A stretch of DNA of 64,000 bases from Cyclina sinensis. Lineage: Eukaryota > Mollusca > Bivalvia > Venerida > Veneridae. Shown piece after piece: positions 12,401 to 22,775 of the stretch (positions are counted from its first letter, which is position 1; every line of letters begins with the position of its first letter). The notes below the pieces were generated by a model. That model was given only the letters and a program-made list of their open reading frames with translations, made no database searches and was not told where the DNA came from. Location: the NCBI GenBank assembly GCA_012932295.1, contig JAAONU010000001.1, forward strand, positions 3,100,001 through 3,164,000, in the 5' to 3' direction. The position numbers and the translations under genes are program-made.

Positions 12401-15400
12401 AGGTCAAGGTCACAGATACCAAGCACTGAAAACTATTTCTGCTGTAAAACTTTATAACAGTCATACAGTCTTCGAACTTCATATGATGATTGATTACATT
12501 GAGAAAATAACCCCCATTCATCTTAGGATCAGTAGGTCAGATGTCAAGGTCACAATGACCTAAACACTGAAAAACATTTTTGCTGTGTAACTTGCCAACT
12601 ATGGTACTTCCAATACAGACTTCAAACTTCTTAGGATGATTGCCATCATTGATTACATGACCCCTATACTGTTCAGGATAAGTACATAAAAGGTCAAGGT
12701 GACAATCAACTAAACAAGCAATATTTCTGCACTATAACTTGATAACCATGCATCACAGCATGAACATTGTAACTTCTGAAAGACTGACATTATACAAATT
12801 ATAAAACCTATGATTCAGATATGATAAAGATCTATAAAACTCTAAAATTAAAATAATAAAATGTTGAAAATCAAAATATTATAATTCAAAAACAAAAAAT
12901 TCAAAATATAAAGCAAATCATTTAATTCCAGAGCTTAAGGTTTCCTCCCTTATATCACAAATGAATAATTCTTAGAACAAACACCCTTCGGGCATATAAT
13001 GCTCTGCCCAGCGGTGCTCTTGTTTTTGAATTTTGCTCTAAGTCAAAGTCTGGTTGAATGACAATTTCAAGAAAGAGATCTCTAATAAGACAGGTGCTTC
13101 AAAAATGATCCAGTGAAATTTACAGGTTCTTTGTAGATACTGGTTCCCAAAAATAAGTTACAGTTTGAACCAAGAAAATATAAAGGGTTTTCTGCATTAT
13201 GGGTTAAATGGACTTACCCTACAATAAATGGATGCTATACTGCATATCTTTTTTGCATGTTTTATTTTCTCATTTGCTATAAAATGAAAGATGATCAATA
13301 GTCTAAAGGACAAATATTCAAAGATTTGTCCTTGAAGCATTAATATACACTGGAAGTGTTCATTGGTAATAAAAGGTTTTCCACCCAAAAATGACGCAAC
13401 AACAACTCTCAAGACTAATAATAGTATTATTATACCCCTCAAAGGAAGGTAGAGGGGTATATAGGAATCACCATTGGTCAATCCACTTCTTGTCCAGGCT
13501 ATAACTTTGCCTTGTATGAAGGGATTTCAAAATTAGTTTGCACAAATGTTTGCCACCTTGTGACCATATATGGCTTACCACTCACAGCTGCATACCTCAA
13601 AGTTCAAGGTCACACTAAGAGGTTGTCTGTGTTTCTTGTATTTTCTGTAACTTTGTCATGCATCAAGGGATTTTGAAATAATTTGGCACAAATTTTGCCT
13701 ACATGATAACAGCATAAACTTATGTCCTTGTCTTAAAATGGAAGGTCATACTTTGCAGAAGATAAATGTACCACTACATATTTGTGTTTATTATCTGTCA
13801 TGATCATGGTTGGGCTATAAGTTTGTCATTTACGAAAGGATGATCATGGTTGGGCTATAAGTTTGTCATTTACGAAAGGATGGTCATGGTTGGGCTATAA
13901 CTTTGTCATTTACGAAAGGATGGTCATGGTTGGGCTATAAGTTTGTCATTTACGAAAGGATGGTCATGGTTGGGCTATAAGTTTGTCATTTACGAAAGGA
14001 TGGTCATGGTTGGGCTATAAGTTTGTCATTTACGAAAGGATGGTCATGGTTGGGCTATAAGTTTGTCATTTACGAAAGGATGGTCATGGTTGGGCTATAA
14101 GTTTGTCATTTACGAAAGGATGGTCATGGTTGGGCTATAAGTTTGTCATTTACGAAAGGATGGTCATGGTTGGGCTATAAGTTTGTCATTTACGAAAGGA
14201 TGATCATGGTTGGGCTATAAGTTTGTCATTTACGAAAGGATGGTCATGGTTGGGCTATAAGTTTGTCATTTATAAAAGGATGATCATGGTTGGGCTATAA
14301 GTTTGTCATTTATAAAAGGATGGTCATGGTTGGGCTATAAGTTTGTCATTTATGAAAGGATAGTCATGGTTGGGCTATAACTTTGTCATTTATGAAGGGA
14401 TTTAAAAATAAATTAAGGTGACATGTTCAACTCCCAGGCATTTACCTCAAAGGTCAAGGTCAAGAGGTTGTCCATATTTTGTGTTAACTCTTTAACCATA
14501 TCATTCATCAAGGGATTTTGTAATAAAATGTTGCCCCTGTAATATCAGTTTGTCACATTAATCTCTAGATGCCTGCCTCAAACATGAAGTTCACACTTTG
14601 AGATTGTCTTTAATATCCTGTCTGCTGTGTAATTTGATAATGCAGCAAGGGATTTTGAAATAATTTGGCAGTTTTGTTGCCCATATGATTACAACTATTT
14701 TTGCATAAACTCCAATTCCCTGTCTCAAAGGTCAAGATCAGGTTTGCCTTCAAAAAGTGTAACATTACATATAAAATAAAAGTAATGTGCTTGTTTATTA
14801 TATTGTCACCCCTACTGAAAGGGCAAGCCTCTTGGGCTTATAAGACACCTCTGTTTTTGTACATGTTTACTCCTTGATTCCTGATCAAATGTGCCAGGCA
14901 ATGTGGACAAGCAATTGGTAACCATTCTAGTGGTTCACCAACCTGCTGCATCAGAACAAGCCTCAGATGGGACCCACTTCTTTGACCTCTTGCTCCATAG
15001 GTTGACACCTTAACCACTAGGCCACAGATGTATATTATGCAGTCAGGATGTGTCCCCCTGAAACTTTATCATGTATGATGTATTTTGAAGTATGTTAACA
15101 CAAATATCTGTTGTGTAAAAAATTGTGGTTCCTGTCTCAAAGGTCAGGGTCACTAATGGTATGTATATGGAGATATTTCCCTTTGACACCATGAAAGATA
15201 GGCTTTGAGGTCATTAACTGTAATGGTTTTGTGAGTACTTACCGGTAAGTCTTTTGATAGAAAGTTAATAGAAAATTTTCTTTTGAGGAAATAGAGTTTA
15301 ACAGACCGATAATTCTGCCTTGCATTTTTAGTCCCTGCTGGATATTTCAACAAGGTAGTGTTGTGTGGGTATTTATCACATTCAGTGATAGCTCTAATTT

Positions 15401-16355
15401 CAGTTTGACTGCCCTGTTTAGAATTTTTGACTGACACTGTGACTTTAAGGGTAATAATTCATTTGGTATCATTCAAATATGCATTTTGAAAGTAAATGGA
15501 ATTCTTGAAACATAATCTATTTTCAAACGACCCTTTTATTTATCATGCATTTTGTCCCCAAGTTGCATTTCACATGAAGAAAATAAATTGCTACTGGTAG
15601 ATGCTTGTATAAACCTGTACATATATTTCAAAGCTTGGGTCACAAATTTATAAAATCCATTATTTATAAATAAATAATGACTTTTATTTGACGGTTGGTT
15701 TAACATTACATTTGCATATTTTCTGACTGCACATCCAGCCGAGGTTAAGAGTAAGCATGCTGTGTGATTAAACTAGACATTTTATGAAAACTTTTGTTGT
15801 CACATTTGTTATGAGAAATTTAACACACAGCTCAGTTGGCATAATGAAATATGATTTTAAAGATTTGCAAAATATTAAAGAAAAGGAGAGTACACAAAAG
15901 ATAAATAAAAAAAAAAACAAACATGTAATTTACATTTTCAGACATTAGATGGAGATTTTACAGCAATATGAAAAATTGATGTGCACTCAGCTTAAAAGAA
16001 TTTGAAATGCACTTATTCTGTGAAAGAACATTGCCTAGATAAGTAGTTAATTGCTGAATTTCTCATTTCTTTAAGACTTAAATTCTATTAAAATATTAAT
16101 GCCAGTTGAGAAAGAGATTAGAATTTTTGGTTTATCATTTATACTTCTTGCCCACAGTTGAATTATACATTGTATGTTCATCTCTTACAGACTTTACTGG
16201 ATGGGTTTCCTAACAATAGCAAGAAACTGGACCAATTTAGAAAAAAACTGACTGGTTTTCAGTCAGTTAGATGGCATGACTGTTGGGTTAAGACAGTTTT
16301 ACCAATGTTTGAGAACCAGTCTAAACCATCAGCAGAGGACAAGAAATCTCAGTGA
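272..16355 (+). CDS. ALG1: ALG1, beta-1,4-mannosyltransferase (3' ten exons, 5' end outside window)
   Basis: ALG1 (glycosyltransferase family 33) transfers mannose from GDP-mannose to GlcNAc2-PP-dolichol on the cytosolic face of the ER, the first mannosylation of the N-glycan precursor. Ten exons (272-420, 1434-1523, 2898-3008, 4943-5055, 5520-5558, 5941-6003, 6841-6951, 7356-7470, 11430-11505, 16191-16355) total 1032 nt, that is 343 codons plus TGA, and every junction keeps frame with AG/GT borders. Visible landmarks in order: [121 protein letters not shown], and near the end [13 protein letters not shown] and WVKTVLPMF. These follow the animal ALG1 order from the middle of the protein to its C terminus. 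The membrane anchor and first part of the catalytic region lie upstream of base 1. No frameshift or internal stop is seen, so the gene looks functional. Splicing is inferred from sequence only. Confidence 0.95.
622..935. repeat. 84-85-bp tandem repeat in ALG1 intron
   Basis: A unit opening with tgtagtctcatt and containing gcatttttcatttggat-like text and ggcaaggtttcctggact recurs at about 622, 706 and 791. A degraded fourth copy (ggcaaggtctctggactg) lies near 905. It lies in the intron after the first visible exon. Confidence 0.8.
1434..1523 (+). CDS. ALG1: ALG1 coding exon
   Basis: Acceptor ggttccag, donor gtaaac. It completes the Trp codon, then encodes [19 protein letters not shown] followed by [10 protein letters not shown], and ends with two bases of an Arg codon. 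This matches the ALG1 region that reads YEKFFGR in vertebrates. Confidence 0.93.
2681..2764. repeat. perfect 28-bp inverted repeat (hairpin) in ALG1 intron
   Basis: The arms 2681-2708 and 2737-2764 are exact reverse complements around a 28-nt spacer. The arm core is caaatgttatgtaaaaact. It may be a small fold-back element. Nothing indicates an expressed hairpin RNA. Confidence 0.85.
2898..3008 (+). CDS. ALG1: ALG1 coding exon
   Basis: Acceptor atatttcag, donor gtgagt. It encodes [17 protein letters not shown] and continues through a Leu/Arg-rich stretch to FRP. It ends with two bases of a Lys codon. Confidence 0.93.
3126..4038. mobile_element. non-autonomous DNA transposon, 13-bp TIRs
   Basis: The ends are catacctgccata and tatggcaggtatg, exact inverses of each other 913 bp apart, in an ALG1 intron. 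The interior has CCCGG/CCGGG-rich ends and several CpGs, unlike the AT-rich surroundings. No transposase frame is seen. A clear target-site duplication was not found, so the superfamily is left open. Confidence 0.65.
4943..5055 (+). CDS. ALG1: ALG1 coding exon
   Basis: Acceptor ctatttcag, donor gtgtgt. It encodes a variable linker ([11 protein letters not shown]...) and then [12 protein letters not shown], the start of the conserved C-terminal lobe. Confidence 0.93.
5520..5558 (+). CDS. ALG1: ALG1 39-nt microexon-like coding exon
   Basis: Acceptor ttctttcag, donor gtatgt. It is only 39 nt long and encodes [13 protein letters not shown]. It is phase 1 on both sides, so skipping it would keep frame but remove the conserved EDEDF segment. 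Confidence 0.92.
5667..5717. repeat. fold-back fragment related to the 43.2-kb Tigger-like element
   Basis: ccctctaaactgga (5667-5680) and tccagtttggaggg (5704-5717) form a 14-bp stem with one mismatch. The 5' part of the element at 43209 has the same arrangement (ccttccaaactggacaa ... tgtccagtttggagggg). This intronic copy is probably a relic of that family. Confidence 0.5.
5941..6003 (+). CDS. ALG1: ALG1 coding exon
   Basis: Acceptor ttctttcag, donor gtaatt. It encodes [20 protein letters not shown] followed by T. A shorter ag-ended tract lies just upstream, but only this acceptor keeps frame and homology. Confidence 0.92.
6281..6355 (-). repeat. possible tRNA-derived SINE head
   Basis: Read on the minus strand, this has a gatccagtggtagtgca A-box-like stretch and, about 40 nt later, gagtttgattcccca, which resembles a tRNA B box. 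The SINE body cannot be delimited by eye. It lies in an ALG1 intron. Confidence 0.35.
6841..6951 (+). CDS. ALG1: ALG1 coding exon
   Basis: Acceptor ataatttcag, donor gtaaca. It encodes [18 protein letters not shown] and then [24 protein letters not shown] is a strongly conserved ALG1 motif. Confidence 0.94.
7356..7470 (+). CDS. ALG1: ALG1 coding exon, donor-sugar-nucleotide site
   Basis: Acceptor cattgcag, donor gtaagt. It encodes [18 protein letters not shown] and [18 protein letters not shown], the segment corresponding to the nucleotide-sugar-binding part of the GT-B C-terminal lobe. A TTAA-flanked transposon begins only 11 bp after this exon. Confidence 0.95.
7481..9440. mobile_element. 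TTAA-flanked DNA transposon (piggyBac-type target site), 1960 bp
   Basis: It starts TTAAAGGTCATGTGACACGA and ends with the exact reverse complement. If the outer TTAA is the target duplication, the TIR proper is 16 bp (aggtcatgtgacacga). TTAA duplications are characteristic of the piggyBac superfamily and also of some others such as Kolobok. The ends contain CpG-rich patches near 7610-7660 and 9240-9300. No transposase frame is visible, so it looks non-autonomous. It fills half of the ALG1 intron 7471-11429. Confidence 0.8.
9441..10265. other. ALG1 intron, unclassified
   Basis: No exon is seen. From about 9650 to 10200 CpG density is higher than in the surroundings (ccggttcatg, tcacgtgac, aaacgatcg). 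This suggests a further degraded element leading into the palindrome at 10266, but I could not find paired ends. Confidence 0.4.
10266..10420. repeat. long near-perfect palindrome
   Basis: The arms, about 75 bp each, fold around a centre near 10342. The outer parts (ttcctattttttatgagtg / cactcataaaaaataggaa, tgaataaaatataggcag / ctgcctatattttattca) are exact, and the inner parts (tcggatgc / gcatccga, ggaattaaatca) differ at a few bases. It is a fold-back MITE candidate in an ALG1 intron. Confidence 0.85.
11430..11505 (+). CDS. ALG1: ALG1 coding exon
   Basis: Acceptor ctattacag, donor gtaagt. It encodes [19 protein letters not shown] and then LYKNIQ, after completing a Cys codon. It ends in phase 0. 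Confidence 0.94.
11912..13025 (+). mobile_element. family B pearl-like / Helentron-like non-autonomous element
   Basis: The body is five to six diverged units of roughly 140-150 bp. Each has a ggatgacccctat motif, ggtcaaggtcacagtgacct and a gtaacttgacaa stretch. The right end reads cccttcgggcatataatgct, then ctgcccagcggtgctcttgt. The second copy at 26009 has the inverse tatgcccgaagg at its left end, while here the left end is degraded. Tandem core units with this style of end match bivalve pearl elements, which are regarded as non-autonomous Helitron relatives. There is no Rep/helicase frame. Confidence 0.65.
13430..14855 (+). mobile_element. dispersed element containing a 40-bp minisatellite
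   Basis: The left end is a stem (tacccctc ... gaggggta, 13433-13460). The body has ctataactttgcc, gaagggattttgaaata and ggtcaaggtca segments in diverged repeats. A possible right end lies at gcctcttgggcttataagac. The 40-bp array at 13801-14400 sits inside. The boundaries are approximate and the family assignment is inferred. Confidence 0.5.
13801..14400. repeat. 40-bp minisatellite, 15 copies
   Basis: Exactly fifteen 40-bp units of the form tggtcatggttgggctataa + gtttgtcatttacgaaagga. The central units are identical and the last ones carry tataaaagg, tatgaaagg and ctttgtc variants that grade into the element body. It lies in the ALG1 intron between the last two exons. Confidence 0.97.
14880..15030 (-). 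repeat. tRNA-derived SINE-like sequence
   Basis: On the minus strand it begins tgtggcctagtggttaaggt, a typical A box of tRNA-derived SINEs. A degenerate B-box region (gaggtcaaagaagtgggtcc) follows about 30 nt later. The body continues toward 14880. Lengths and ends are approximate. Confidence 0.5.
15031..16190. other. ALG1 last intron, no further feature recognised
   Basis: AT-rich intron sequence. A minus-strand frame at 15153-15437 (94 codons) has no motif I recognise, and I treat it as chance. Confidence 0.5.
16191..16355 (+). CDS. ALG1: ALG1 terminal coding exon
   Basis: Acceptor ctcttacag. It encodes [20 protein letters not shown], then [19 protein letters not shown], and a short hydrophilic tail ending in KKSQ and TGA. 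The upstream ATG at 16158 is intronic and not a start. Confidence 0.95.
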   Translation, partial: TLLDGFPNNSKKLDQFRKKLTGFQSVRWHDCWVKTVLPMFENQSKPSAEDKKSQ

Positions 16356-16531
16356 CCTCTTTACTTTCACGAATGAGTTGTTCATGTTAATTTGCTCTAA
16401 TCTGTGATTTGAATCAATTAGTCATCTACAAACAAAAATGATTCATTTGAGAAATATTTGTTGTTTTTCTTTCAATGTTTTTCCTTATACTGTTGGTAGA
16501 CACTGGGACATTAACAATTTCTAATTACAAA

Positions 16532-16537
16532 AATAAA
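16532..16537 (+). terminator. candidate ALG1 polyadenylation signal
   Basis: AATAAA lies 177 bp after the ALG1 stop codon, in an AT-rich 3' flank. It is the first canonical hexamer after the stop. The actual cleavage site is not shown. Confidence 0.5.
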
Positions 16538-17093
16538 TTGTTCCCATTTATATCATTATGAAACATGTTATCATAATTCTTGTTCTAAGCACAACCATTT
16601 TTCTTAGCTTACTACACATTGCAAGTTATTGGTGCAAGGATAGCTTTCAAATTGATACAGATATATATTGTTTTTATAATAATGATAAATAGTTTTTCTG
16701 ATATTTATATCTTTTAAAAAATTACAATATTATAAAATGTTTGCAGCCAGTGCAAAAAAGTAAGCCTCTCTGGTTGTAATGAAATTTATTAAATGCTCTC
16801 AGCTAACTAGGTCAGTGGTTCAGAGTCCAATAACTATACCGCACTGGTAAATGGATATTAAAGATACCTATAGAGTTTAGGTTTATAATGGAAATGTGAT
16901 TGATAAAAAAAGAAATTCTTTGATGTTACATTTTCAATTCTAAATCCACTTTTTAGCAATGTGATACTGAGTAGAGGTCAGGAACATATAAAGATACTGT
17001 AACTTGTCAATTTATGGAAATTGTTTGGTTTAAAGCCATCCTTTTATACAGTTTTGCAATATCATTTGAATGCACAAAAAAGCAAAAACCTTT
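16538..17093. other. AT-rich flank downstream of ALG1
   Basis: No gene, RNA or repeat is recognised between the candidate poly(A) signal and the family A element at 17094. Confidence 0.5.
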
Positions 17094-19107
17094 TTTTAGC
17101 TCACCTGAGCATGCTCATGTGAGCTTTTAGGATCCTTGATTGTCCGGCGTCCGTCCGTCCGTCCGTCCGTCCGTCCGTCGTCCACAATTCATTCAAACGA
17201 CATCTCCTCTGAAACCACTGGGCAAAATTTAATGAAACTTGCCTAAAATGTTCCTTGCATGAAGCTCTACCAAGTTTGTTCAAATGGTTCCGGTTCATTG
17301 CATTTCTGGGTCACAGGAGCTAAAAACAGATTTTAAAAGTTGGATCTTTAAAAATCTTCTTGTCAGAAACCACAAAGCCTGGAGCTTTGATATTTGGTAT
17401 AAAGCATCATCTAGTGGACCTCTACCAAGTTTGTTCAAATTATGATCATGGGGTCAAAAATGGCCCCGCCCCAGGGGTAACTTGTTTTACATAGAGTTAT
17501 ATAAGAAAAACTTTAAAAATCTTCTTGTCAGAAACCGTAAGGCATAGAGCTAAGATATTTGGTCTGCAGCATTGTCTAGTGGACCTCTACCAAGTTTGTT
17601 CAAATCATGGCCTCTGGGTCAAAAATGGCCCTGCCCCAGGGGTAACTTGTTTTACATAGAGTTATATAGGAAAAACTTTAAAAATCTTCTTGTCAGAAAC
17701 CCTTAGGCATAGAGCTTAGATATTTGGTATGTAGCATTATCTAGTGGACCTCTAACAAGTTTGTTCAAATCATGGCCTCTGGGTCAAAAATGGCCCTGCC
17801 CCAGGGGTAACTTGTTTTACATAGAGTTATATAGGAAAAACTTTAAAAATCTTCTTGTCAGAAACCGTAAGGCATAGAGCTAAGATATTTCGTGTGCAGC
17901 ATTGTCTAGTGGACCTCTACCAAGTTTGTTCAAATCATGGCCTCTGGGTAAAAAATGGCCCTGCCCCAGGGGTAACTTGTTTTACATAGAGCTATATAGG
18001 AAAAACTTTAAAAATCTTCTTGTCAGAAACCGTAAGGCATAGAGCTAAGATATTTGGTATGTAGCATTTTCTAGTGGACCTCTACCAAGTTTGTTCAAAT
18101 TATAACTCTGGGGTCAAATTTGGCCCCACCCTGGGGTCATTGGTTTTACATAGGCTTATATAGGAAAAACTTCGAAAATCTTGTCAGAAACCACAAGGCC
18201 CTGAGCCTTAAGATTTGGTATGTAGCATTGTCTAGTGGACGTCTACCAAGTTTGTTCAAATTATACCCCTGGGGTCAAATTTGGCCCCACCCCGGGGTCA
18301 TTGGTTTTACATAGGCTTATATAGTGAAATCTTTGAAAATCTTCTTGTAGGAGGAGAAGTAACATTTTCAGTCCAAATAATCTGGAAATTTGTTAGACAG
18401 GTTGTTTCTATGATTTCTAGCTCAAGTTCGAATATGGGTCATCTGGGTTCAAAAACTAGGTCACAGAGCCCAAAAATAGAAAAACCTTGTTAACACTCTC
18501 GAGGTTACATTTTCAGTCAAAATATCCCAGAAATTTGACAGAAAAGTTGTTTTGATGATTTTTAGCTCATGTTCAAAATTGGGTCATCTGGGGTCAAAAA
18601 CTAGGTCACAGAGCCAAAATATGGAAAAACCTTGTTAACACTCTAGAGGTAACATTTTCAGTTCAAATAACCTGGAATTTGTCAGAAAGGTTGTTTCAAT
18701 GATTTCTAGGTTAAATTTGAATGGGTCATCTGAAATCAAAAACTAGGTCACAGAGCCCAAAAATAGAAAAAAACTTGTTAACACTCTAGAAGCTACTTTT
18801 CAATCCAAATAATCTGGAAATTTGTCAGAAAGGATGTTTTAGTGATTTCTAGCTCAGATTCGAATAAAGGTCATCTGAGGTCAAAAACTAGGTCACAGAC
18901 CCCAAATATGGAAAAACCTTGTTAACATGCATTTAGGTAACATTTTCAGTACAAACAACCTTGAAGTTTGTCAGAAAGATTGTTTCAATAATTTCTAGGT
19001 CAAGTTCGAATATGGGTCATCTGGGGTCAATTAACCAGGTCCATAGCAACTTTTTTAAAAGCAGTCATATTCAGGTGAGCAATATAGGGCCATCTTGGCC
19101 CTCTTGT
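17094..19107 (+). mobile_element. family A Helitron/Helentron-like non-autonomous element (copy A1)
   Basis: The left end tttagctcacctgagcatg forms a hairpin (CTCACCTGAGCATGCTCATGTGAG, imperfect). It is followed by a (GTCC)n run at about 17152-17178. The body has about ten diverged units of roughly 160 bp (cttcttgtcagaaacc..., ctagtggacctctaccaag, ggggtcaaa, tggcccc). The right end has ttcaggtgagca, the inverse of the left terminus, then the hairpin gggccatcttggccc and ctcttg. An inverted repeat that is terminal on the left but subterminal on the right, plus a 3' hairpin, fits Helentron-type architecture. No coding capacity is visible. Confidence 0.7.
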
Positions 19108-20339
19108 CTATGGTTGTAAACTAATGATACATGTAATAAATATCTTTAAAAAAATAGTTTTGAAAAATATAGTTGAAGGGAAATATTCAAGCATACCAAT
19201 ATATGGCTTTCAAAAGCTTCAAAACTATGCTACACTTCAAAACCATAGATAATCTGCCCTCAGCTAGTAGTTTTGAGAAGTCCAGAATGGATCCAGTTTA
19301 GATGAAATTTCATCTGAAATTGGCATTTTGAAATAAGATTTATTAGATTTTCTCCTGTGTCTGGAGAGAAGCAATATTTGCTATCTTTTTGACAAAAAGT
19401 AAATATTAATTGGGAAATAATATATTTTACACCCCCCCACAAGCTGCTGTAGATACAAGTTTACTGATGTGATAAAATCTGTGTCTTTTAAAGTTAAAGT
19501 AAGTTGAGGGTTGAGTTGGAAGTAGAACACTCAATACATGAATTTTGTTCTAATTTTGTTTCATTGTTGGCTCTTGTAGAGGCTTCAAAATTTAAAGACA
19601 AAACACAGCATGCACTGAAAAGAAGGTATTTAAAGTAATTACAACCTAAGTTTGCTTAAATAGCCCTCCTTCTCTTGCACCGAATGTGATTCTACCAAAA
19701 TCACCATGTCAGGCAGTTCTTAAATTGTGGTATAAAATCGTGTAGTATTTACCTTTGAAAATATATTCATTTCATGTAAATGGCAACTAACATCTCTAAA
19801 ACAGGTATAACTTATTATAGGCCAGTGGAATCTGAATGTGGCCTTGAAAAGGTCAGTGATAGGTGATATCAACTTTTTCTCTCATCTTGATAACATATTG
19901 GTCATAATTTATATTTGTCATAGATGAATAATTTACAGCAAATTTGGCCAGTGGCTAGTTTTGCACAAATAGAGCAGTATATACAGAAGTTAAAATGACA
20001 AGTCTGCACAAGTCTGGTAACTGCACACATTTTTGTTAAAATTAATTTCTATTTCATTGTATTATTACCCCATCCCCACCACCACATACCATCTACCTGA
20101 CAAAAGTTTTGTTCAACTGAATTTGATTGCCAGAATTAAATCCATATCATGAATACTATGAAATTCTGTCATATAAAATGTTAAGAATAATGTCGCATGT
20201 AACCCTCAAAACTTGCTTGGTTTGGCTTCTAACTGGAAAGATTGAGTAAAAATTAAGAAGAAGAATTTTTTTTTCTCTCTTGATAAGAATTTCTTTGAAA
20301 AATTTTAAAGTTATTAGCTTGTCAGCTATTGTGATTGCA
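19108..20339. other. intergenic, nothing recognised
   Basis: AT-rich sequence with a short C run near 19433. No exon, RNA or repeat structure is identified. Confidence 0.45.
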
Positions 20340-22775
20340 GAGGGCCCAGGATCTGCCTGTCCTCCGCTATCCTTTTAAACAAGATCTACTTGCCTTGATG
20401 AATTTTCACAAAACTGACCAGGAATGTTTGTTTGCTCTACCATGTGGGTTAGAAGTTTTATTAACATAGACATATAGAGAAAAAACTTTTCTCTGAAACA
20501 ACGGCCTGGAGTCTAGATATTTAGTGTCTAGTAGAACTCTACCAATATTGTTCATATTATGTCCGTAGATTCACTTTTTATCTCACCCAAGCACAATGTG
20601 CTCAGGTGGAGCTTTTCTTATTGGCCTGTATCCATTGTGTGTTGTCAACTCTTAACTTTTATTTATAACAACATCAACTCTTGAACCACTACATGAAAAT
20701 CGATAAATCTTGATAAAACTTGCATGAAGCTCAGCCAAAGTTATTTAGAAAAAATCCATTTCCAGAAGAACTGTGGTAACAAGAATGAAAAATCTTTTTG
20801 TCTAAAACCCCCAGGTCCTGAGCTCAGACAACTTGTGTGTAGTATTATTTAGTGGACTTCTACAGTACAAAATTTCTTCAGAGTATGTCTTTTGGGTCAC
20901 TTTTTGCTTTGTCTGAGGGGATAACATGTTTTACTTAAAAATATAAAGGAAAATCATTAGAATCCTTCCTTGTAAGAAACCGCAAGCCCAGAGTTCTGAA
21001 ATTTAGCCTGAAGCATTGTCTAGTAAACCTCTAGAAAAAGGTTATTCAAACTTTGTCCCTAGCACTTTGTGCTCAAGGTGAGCTTTTGTGATCGCCCTGT
21101 GTTCCTTTACAGGAATGTTCCTTGCATGAAGCTTTAGCAGAATTGTTAAAAGAATTCCATTCCATGAAGAACTCTGGTTGCTAGGGCAACCAGAATGAAA
21201 AACTTTAAAAATCTTCTTGTCTAAAACTGCTAAGCCCAGAGGTGTGAAATTTGGCATGAAGCATTGTCTAGTGGACCTCAATCAAGTTTATTCATTTAAT
21301 GTCTCTGGTGTCACTATTGGCTTCCAAGTTTTACATAGCAATATAGAATAAACTCTTTAAAAATCTTCTTATCTAAAACCACAAGGCCTAAAGTGTTAAA
21401 ATTTGGCATGAAGCATTGCCTAGTAGACCTCTACAAAGTTTGTTCAAATTATTTAGTTTGGGTCATTATAGGCCCCACCTGAGGGTTCACAAGTTTTACA
21501 TAGCAATATAGAATAAAATCTTTAAAGATCTTCTTGTCTAAAATGATGAGGTCTAGAGTTTTAAAATGCCATGAAGCATTTTCTAGTGGACCTCCACTAA
21601 GTTTGTTCAAATTATGTCCCTGGGGTCACTGTTGGCCCCGCGTGAGGGGTCACAAGTTTCACATAGCAATATATAAAAAAATCTTTAAAAATCTTGTCTG
21701 AAACCACATTGCCTAGGGTTTCAAAATTTGGCATGAAGCATTGTCTAGTGGACATCTACAAAGTTTGTTCAAATAATGTCCCTAGGGTCACTATTGGCCC
21801 TGCCAGAGGTGTCACAAGTATTATATAGCAGTATAGAATGAAAAATTTTAAAATCTTTTTATTTGAAACTACAAGGCCTAGAGTTTTAAAATGTGGCATA
21901 AAGCATTGTCTACTGGACCTCTACCAAGTTGTTCAAATAATATCCCTGGGGTCACTTTTGGCCCTGCCTGAGGCATCACAAGTTATTCATAGCAATATAT
22001 AAAAACTTTAAAAATCTTCTTGTCTGAAACCACAATGCCTAGAGTTTTAAAATTTAGCATGAAGCATTGATTAGCAGACCTCTACTAAGTTTATTCAGAT
22101 AATGTCCCTGGGGTTACTACTGGCCCCTCCCAAGGGTTCAAAATTTTTACATAGCAGTATAGAATAAAATCTTTAAAAAATCTTCTTGCCTGAAACCACA
22201 AGGCCTTGAGTTTTAAAATTTGGCATGAAGCATTGTCTAGTGGACATCTACAAAGTTTGTTCAAATAATGTCCCAGGGGTCACTACTGGCCCCAGCCAGG
22301 TAGTCACAAGTTTTACATAGCAAAATAGAATAAAATCTTTAAAAATCTTCTTGTAGCCTTTATTTATTGATTGATATTTTAGATATTTGGTATAACAACA
22401 CGTTGCATGAACCTTACTTCTATTAAATTGGGGTAAGGGTCACCGAGGTTAAAATAGATTTATCTACTTCACCTCATAGAGCCTTCATTTATAGACACAT
22501 GTCTTTGATATATGGTTTGTAGGTACTTTGCAGAGACCCCTAACTATAGGTGGGGTTTGAGTTTACTGGGTCAAGGTCACCACAGCTAATAATAGATTTT
22601 CTACTTTCTGCCATAGAGCCTTTATTTATTAACTGATATTTAAGATGTTTGGTTTGTAGGAACCTGTAAATCTTAAATTAGAAAATGTAATACTTCTTCT
22701 GATGATTGTTTAACAGCAAACCCTCAGCCAAAGTACTCAGGTGAGTGATCCAAGGCCATCATGGCACTCTTGTTT
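20340..22775 (+). mobile_element. cluster of family A elements, nested (copy A2)
   Basis: A body fragment at about 20340-20575 is interrupted by a new left end at about 20578 (tctcacccaagcac ... gtgctcaggtggagc). A second left-end-like stretch follows at 21060-21095 (agcactttgtgctcaaggtg). Body units of about 160 bp then run to a right end at 22737-22775 (actcaggtgagtgatcc, aaggccatcatggcactctt). At least two insertions are therefore layered here. Confidence 0.6.

Noticed and set aside
13801..14400. Regular 40-bp repeats considered as a CRISPR-like array
   Set aside because: Units are contiguous with no unique spacers, and the setting is a eukaryotic intron.
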